This document shows, one piece after another, positions 7,265-10,789 of a stretch of DNA of 10,789 nucleotides; the stretch's first letter is position 1, and each line of letters opens with the position of its first letter. The stretch comes from a bacterium (GTDB taxonomy: Bacteria > Arandabacterota > Arandabacteria > Arandabacterales > Arandabacteraceae). The notes beneath the pieces were generated by a model. It searched no databases. It was given only the letters and a program-made list of their open reading frames with translations, and was not told the DNA's origin. Position numbers and translations under genes: made by a program. Location: positions 1 through 10,789 of the forward strand of contig JALGWB010000044.1 in the NCBI GenBank assembly GCA_025774405.1, read 5' to 3'.

Positions 7265-8613
7265 TTGCTTTTCCTCCTTCGCTCGTTCAGTATGGCGCGC
7301 CAGCGCTCAAGGCGAGCCTTGATCTTTGCCTCATAACCCCTATTGGTGGGTTCATAATAGATCCTACCACGTAGAGCAGCCGGCAGGTAGTCCTGTTCGA
7401 CCAATGCATCCTCATAGCCATGAGGATACTTGTATTCCTTGCCAAAGCCCAGTTCTTTCATCAACCTTGTTGGCGCATTTCTTATATGCAATGGAACTGG
7501 TGGAGCTGTCCTCGAAAGTACATCGTGCTTTGCCTTCTCGTAGGCTTTATAGATAGCGTTGCTCTTCGGGGCAGTTGCCAGATAGACAGCTGCCTGAGCG
7601 AGTGCAAGATCTCCCTCAGGCATTCCTATGAATTCGACAGCCCCTTTGGCGGCAATTGCCACAACCAGAGCATTTGGATCAGCGTTGCCTATGTCTTCAG
7701 AAGCGAATCTTACCATCCGCCTTGCGACATAAAGAGGATCCTCTCCAGCCTCAAGCATCCGTGCCAGCCAGTAAAGAGCTGCATCGGGATCGCTCCCTCT
7801 GAGACTCTTGTGCAAAGCTGAAATTATGTTGTAATGCTCCTCACCTGCCCTGTCATAAAGAAGTGCCTTTTTCTGCAGGGCACCTTCGATCGTTTCAAGA
7901 TCGATTCGCCTGATCCCATCCTTGTCAGGGGAAGTGGCTGCCGCAGCAAGCTCAAGCGCATTAAGAACAACTCTGGCGTCGCCGTCAGCCTGGTTGATGG
8001 CATGTTCCAGCGCCTCATCGGAAACGAGCACTCTAAGTTTGCCCAGACCCCGTTCATCATCCTCGAGTGCACGACGGGCGATTTCCCTCAAATCGTCCTC
8101 TGACAGTTTCTTAAGCATCACGACACGGGAACGCGAAAGCAGCGCCGAATTGACCTCGAACGAAGGGTTTTCAGTGGTCGCGCCAATCAGGATAATCGTT
8201 CCCTTTTCAACATGGGGAAGGAAGGCATCCTGTTGAGCCTTGTTAAAGCGATGGATCTCATCGACGAACAGAATGGTACGCTTTCCATTGATCTTCATGT
8301 TCATCTCGGCCCTTGCAATTACCTCCCTTATCTCCTTTACACCCGATGTTACGGCACTGAAGGCTATGAAATCTGAGCCAGTTGACTTGGCGATTAGATA
8401 GGCGAGCGTTGTCTTACCGGTCCCAGGCGGTCCCCAGAAAATGATGGAATGGACCTCACCCTGCTCTATCGCTTTTCGGATTACCGAATGCTCACCAACA
8501 ATGTGTTCTTGCCCAACAAATTCCGTGAAGTCCCGTGGACGCATGCGATCAGCAAGTGGACGGGGAGGCCTTCCTTCCGATTCAGGAGGTCGGAAGAGAT
8601 TATCGTCAGCCAT
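7261..8613 (-). CDS. rarA: Replication-associated recombination protein A (AAA+ ATPase, RarA/MgsA)
   Basis: This 450-residue cytoplasmic AAA+ ATPase is related to clamp-loader subunits and eukaryotic Mgs1/WRNIP1, and acts at stalled replication forks. After the family's PLADRMRPRDF and GQEHIVG region come Walker A GPPGTGKTT (61-69), Walker B LFVDEIHRFNKAQQDAFLP (115-133), sensor 1 GATTENPSFEVN (144-155) and the LLSRSRV arginine-finger region (158-164). The C-terminal tetramerisation domain shows SEDIGNADPNA (305-315) and PTRLMKELGFGKEYKYPHGY (381-400). The tail is strongly basic. Length is close to E. coli RarA (447), and all nucleotide-binding motifs are intact. The ATG at 8613 is preceded by a G-rich site (8625-8621, 7-base spacer). 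It lies 53 bases after the YgeY-type gene and overlaps carbamate kinase by 4 bases. Its place within a purine-catabolic run is unusual and no functional link is known to me. Confidence 0.96.
   Translation of the reverse strand: MADDNLFRPPESEGRPPRPLADRMRPRDFTEFVGQEHIVGEHSVIRKAIEQGEVHSIIFWGPPGTGKTTLAYLIAKSTGSDFIAFSAVTSGVKEIREVIARAEMNMKINGKRTILFVDEIHRFNKAQQDAFLPHVEKGTIILIGATTENPSFEVNSALLSRSRVVMLKKLSEDDLREIARRALEDDERGLGKLRVLVSDEALEHAINQADGDARVVLNALELAAAATSPDKDGIRRIDLETIEGALQKKALLYDRAGEEHYNIISALHKSLRGSDPDAALYWLARMLEAGEDPLYVARRMVRFASEDIGNADPNALVVAIAAKGAVEFIGMPEGDLALAQAAVYLATAPKSNAIYKAYEKAKHDVLSRTAPPVPLHIRNAPTRLMKELGFGKEYKYPHGYEDALVEQDYLPAALRGRIYYEPTNRGYEAKIKARLERWRAILNERRRKSK
7273..7278 (-). promoter_or_regulatory. 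Shine-Dalgarno for the GTG start of carbamate kinase, inside rarA
   Basis: The minus strand reads AGGAGG within the last Arg/Lys codons of rarA, 8 bases before the GTG at 7264. This site and the 4-base GTGA overlap with the rarA stop decide the non-ATG start and imply that the two genes are translated from one transcript. Confidence 0.75.
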
Positions 8614-8630
8614 GACTGATCCCCCGGTCA

Positions 8631-8653
8631 GCTCGCAGAGACCTTGAGCGAGC
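8631..8653. repeat. Inverted repeat just upstream of rarA
   Basis: A perfect 6-base inverted repeat (GCTCGC at 8631-8636, GCGAGC at 8648-8653, 11-base loop) sits in the 53-base gap before rarA, about 6 bases upstream of its G-rich ribosome binding site. No T-tract follows on either strand, so it is not an evident terminator. It could be a small mRNA hairpin or chance. Confidence 0.3.
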
Positions 8654-8666
8654 CTACCTCAGCTCC

Positions 8667-9875
8667 TCAATACAACTGTGAATATACAAAAGGAAAGAGT
8701 GCATAGAAAGCTGCCGCCTTCCAGAGATGCTCAATCGGGATAGCCTCGTCAGCCACATGGGCAAGCACTGGTTCGCCGGGTCCAAACCCGACGGTTGGGA
8801 TTCCCGCCTTACCCTTAGAATAGTTGCCGTCTGTTGAAAAGTCCCATTTGCCCACGATGGGATCGCTACCGAACAGTGTTGCAAATGTCTTTGCTGCGGC
8901 TTGAACAACTGTATCAGTAGCTGATGTCACCCATGCGGGAAAGAACCTTTGCCTCCTGCATGCAACTCCTGTATAGCTGGTTGCCTCGTACATGGTCAAA
9001 GCAACCCTTGCACTCTTGGATCTGCCTATTTCCTCTATTTCACGGACTATACTTTCTGGTGTATCACCGGGTACGGTTCTCCTATCGATGTAGATCTTGC
9101 AAACATCTGGTATCGTGTTACGGGAAGGTGTGTTGCATTCGATTGCTGTGACTGCAGCGGTTCCTCTTCCGAGAAATTCATCATTGCGAAACTTCATTTG
9201 CATCCATTCGATACTTCCTATTATCGGAGCCATCTTATATATAGCATTCTCTCCCATCTGGGGCATGCTGCCATGACAGGCCTTGCCGTGGGTGACAACC
9301 TCTATTTCTGCTCTTCCCCGATGTCCTCGCATCACAGTCAAATTGCTCGGCTCTCCAATGACGACACAGTTCGGCTTTATCTGGTTGCCTTCAAGAAAAC
9401 TTTCAAGGGCAAGCCCTTCGCAATCCTCCTCCTGAACGGTGAAAACAAAATAGAGCTTAAAGGAGGCTCCTGGTGCGAGCGTCGTGAGCATCCTGATTGC
9501 CATGATCATGCTGGCTACACTGCCTTTGTCGTCACAGGCACCTCGCCCATAGACACGATCATGCTCGACGAGTCCTGAATATGGATCATTGGCCCAGCTG
9601 CCTGGATCGCCTATGCCAACTGTATCAAGGTGAGCATCATAGACTATAACACAGCTGCCATTGCCAATCTGTGCAACTACGCTACCCATGCGATCTGTCA
9701 AAACCCTGTCAGGATCGAGCCGTTCGAGCTCGTTGCGAACAATGCCCGCAATCTGAGCTTCACAAGCACTCGGGCTTGGTGTCTGAATGAGCCTCTGAAG
9801 AAGCGAAGTAGCATATTCGACTTCTTTCTGAGCTGCTTGCAGGAATTCTGTCTTGAGGTGTTCTATCTCAATCAT
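8667..9875 (-). CDS. ygeY: YgeY-family M20 metallohydrolase
   Basis: This 402-residue M20 (ArgE/DapE/CPG2-like) hydrolase is probably a two-metal amide-bond enzyme of the cytoplasm. Metal and catalytic motifs, numbered from the ATG at 9875, are YDAHLDTVG with His82 and Asp84, GRGACDDKG with bridging Asp115, QEEDCEG with Glu149/Glu150, GEPSNLTVMRG with Glu175, and LAHVADE with His373. The lid domain has KACHGSMPQMGENAIYKMA and TPSRNTIPDVCKIYIDRR. The C-terminal YTGVA, FPAWV and KWDFSTDG motifs are typical of the YgeY ('selenium metabolism hydrolase') branch. That branch lies in the E. coli yge/xdh purine-degradation cluster, and its exact substrate is not certain to me. The ATG is preferred over an in-frame TTG at 9914, which has no Shine-Dalgarno and would overlap the upstream gene by 47 bases. 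With the ATG the overlap is 8 bases (ATGATTGA). Other M20 specificities are possible. Confidence 0.9.
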   Translation of the reverse strand: MIEIEHLKTEFLQAAQKEVEYATSLLQRLIQTPSPSACEAQIAGIVRNELERLDPDRVLTDRMGSVVAQIGNGSCVIVYDAHLDTVGIGDPGSWANDPYSGLVEHDRVYGRGACDDKGSVASMIMAIRMLTTLAPGASFKLYFVFTVQEEDCEGLALESFLEGNQIKPNCVVIGEPSNLTVMRGHRGRAEIEVVTHGKACHGSMPQMGENAIYKMAPIIGSIEWMQMKFRNDEFLGRGTAAVTAIECNTPSRNTIPDVCKIYIDRRTVPGDTPESIVREIEEIGRSKSARVALTMYEATSYTGVACRRQRFFPAWVTSATDTVVQAAAKTFATLFGSDPIVGKWDFSTDGNYSKGKAGIPTVGFGPGEPVLAHVADEAIPIEHLWKAAAFYALFPFVYSQLY

Positions 9876-10752
9876 CCCCTCGTTCCACCCCGGCAAGGCG
9901 TGAAGCTTCAGCAAGCAGGCGTGAGACTATCACTCCGGTGACATGCCGCCGATACCTGCGACTGGCTCTAATATCGGAGATCGGATCACACTCAGTGCTG
10001 GCCACATGTGCGGCCTCTCTGAAGAGCTCAGGCGACGGCTGTTCACCCATGACAAGATTCTCAACCCCCTTCATTCTCATGGCAGTCGGTGCAACGGCGC
10101 CACATGCCAGTCTTACCTCTTCAAATCGACCATTGGCAAATGTTGCTACGAGGGCTGCACTGGCAACGGAGATCGCAAGTGAATTGCGCAGTCCGATCTT
10201 CAGATATCCTGAATAGAAAGGCTGCGAAGGAATCTCGAAGTCCACATCCGTCAGTATCTCATCAGGTTGGATTACTGTTGAACCTGGACCTGTCGGTAAA
10301 TCCTCAACAAGCACTTCCCTCCTTGAACGATGCGATTGCAGTGTGGCACGGGCACCAAGTACAATCAGTGGCGGATAGAGATCAGCTGCCGGTGAAGCAT
10401 TTGCCAGATTTCCACCGAGTGTGCCCATGTTGCGGATCTGTGGCGAACCGATCGACTCAGCTGCCAGCCTGAGGCATGCAATGTCCTCAAGCAGTTGTGA
10501 AGTCGCTATTGCATTGTGGGTGATAATGGATCCGAGCCGCACGTGCAAGCATTCGACTTCAAGAGATGTCAGTTCGGCAAGATGGCTGATATCAAGAAGA
10601 TATTTGACATGCCTCCCGAGTCCGCTCTTGAGCAGAACAACCAGGTCAGTACCTCCCGCAAGTGGGGCACAATCACTTGCATACTTTTGCAGCAGAGTCA
10701 AACCATCTTCAAGATCGCATGGAATCAAAGCTTCAATCTTCTTGCCTATCAT
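9868..10752 (-). CDS. FAD-binding subunit of a xanthine dehydrogenase-type molybdenum hydroxylase
   Basis: This 294-residue protein of the CoxM/XdhB/YgfM family carries FAD in the electron chain between the 2Fe-2S subunit and NAD+ or another acceptor. The two FAD-contact motifs of the family are present: PLAGGTDLVVLLKSG (30-44) and IRNMGTLGGNLANASPAAD (106-124). They are followed by a central domain and the CO-dehydrogenase flavoprotein C-terminal domain (VRLACGAVAPTAMR, 213-226; near the end SDIRASRRYRRHVTGVIVSRLL). The start ATG at 10752 has AAGGTGG with a 7-base spacer. The stop overlaps the YgeY-type start by 8 bases. The 2Fe-2S and molybdopterin subunits are not in the window and should lie to the right or elsewhere. 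Substrate is inferred as hypoxanthine or xanthine from the adenine deaminase and YgeY neighbours; nicotinate, CO or aldehyde hydroxylases use homologous subunits. Confidence 0.93.
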   Translation of the reverse strand: MIGKKIEALIPCDLEDGLTLLQKYASDCAPLAGGTDLVVLLKSGLGRHVKYLLDISHLAELTSLEVECLHVRLGSIITHNAIATSQLLEDIACLRLAAESIGSPQIRNMGTLGGNLANASPAADLYPPLIVLGARATLQSHRSRREVLVEDLPTGPGSTVIQPDEILTDVDFEIPSQPFYSGYLKIGLRNSLAISVASAALVATFANGRFEEVRLACGAVAPTAMRMKGVENLVMGEQPSPELFREAAHVASTECDPISDIRASRRYRRHVTGVIVSRLLAEASRLAGVERGDD

Positions 10753-10789
10753 GCCAGTACCACCTTACGACAGCCTCCAGCACCCCACC
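10749..10789 (-). CDS. Possible 3' end of an upstream gene (13 codons including stop)
   Basis: One minus-strand frame stays open from the right edge and ends in TGA at 10751-10749, overlapping the next start as ATGA, the same 4-base arrangement seen at the ade/lipoprotein junction. Its last residues would read WGAGGCRKVVLA. Another frame is also open, to 10733, so the assignment rests only on the overlap geometry. The fragment is too short to identify a product. Confidence 0.3.
   Translation of the reverse strand, partial: WGAGGCRKVVLA

Noticed and set aside
8949..9578. Open reading frame of 209 codons on the plus strand
   Set aside because: Antisense shadow of the YgeY-type hydrolase, whose metal-site motifs prove the minus frame. 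The predicted peptide is Cys/Ser/His-rich and non-familial.
9876..9914. Upstream TTG start for the YgeY-type hydrolase adding 13 residues
   Set aside because: No Shine-Dalgarno precedes it and it would overlap the FAD-subunit gene by 47 bases; the ATG at 9875 gives family-typical length and an 8-base overlap.

Overview
The window reads as a bacterial chromosome segment of roughly balanced base composition. Every supported gene lies on the minus strand, so transcription runs from right to left. A bacterium is indicated by the Sec signal peptide on the tricorn-type peptidase, the lipobox lipoprotein, Shine-Dalgarno sites before most starts and a bacterial-type RarA. The phylum cannot be fixed from the sequence. 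The genes are tightly packed: no gene-free stretch exceeds 120 bases, and four junctions overlap by 4 to 8 bases, counting the inferred one at the right edge. I see no tRNA, rRNA, CRISPR array or transposase.

Layout in transcription order: (1) right edge, possible last codons of an upstream gene overlapping the next start by ATGA; (2) 10752-9868, FAD-binding subunit of a xanthine dehydrogenase / molybdenum hydroxylase; (3) 9875-8667, YgeY-family M20 metallohydrolase; (4) 8613-7261, RarA/MgsA AAA+ ATPase; (5) 7264-6311, carbamate kinase; (6) 6294-4582, adenine deaminase; (7) 4585-3569, BMP/PnrA-family substrate-binding lipoprotein; (8) 3470-255, secreted tricorn-type S41 peptidase of 1071 residues; (9) 137 to beyond the left edge, N-terminus of a DJ-1/PfpI-family protein.

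Five of these genes make a coherent purine-salvage and catabolism set. The BMP lipoprotein is a candidate nucleoside or purine receptor. Adenine deaminase makes hypoxanthine, and the FAD subunit belongs to the enzyme type that oxidises hypoxanthine and xanthine. YgeY is a hallmark of the E. coli yge/xdh purine-degradation cluster, and carbamate kinase can recover ATP from carbamoyl phosphate at the end of fermentative purine breakdown. I infer the left end of an anaerobic purine-degradation operon whose molybdenum subunit and ring-opening genes would lie to the right. The housekeeping gene rarA sits in the middle and is joined to carbamate kinase by a GTGA overlap. Downstream, the secreted tricorn-like peptidase and the PfpI-like protein look like a separate peptide or protein-quality module. 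The gap between them holds closely spaced inverted repeats that resemble a dispersed REP-type element. No clearly undescribed system is visible. The most interesting points are the operon composition, the start-site architecture of the lipoprotein gene and that intergenic element.
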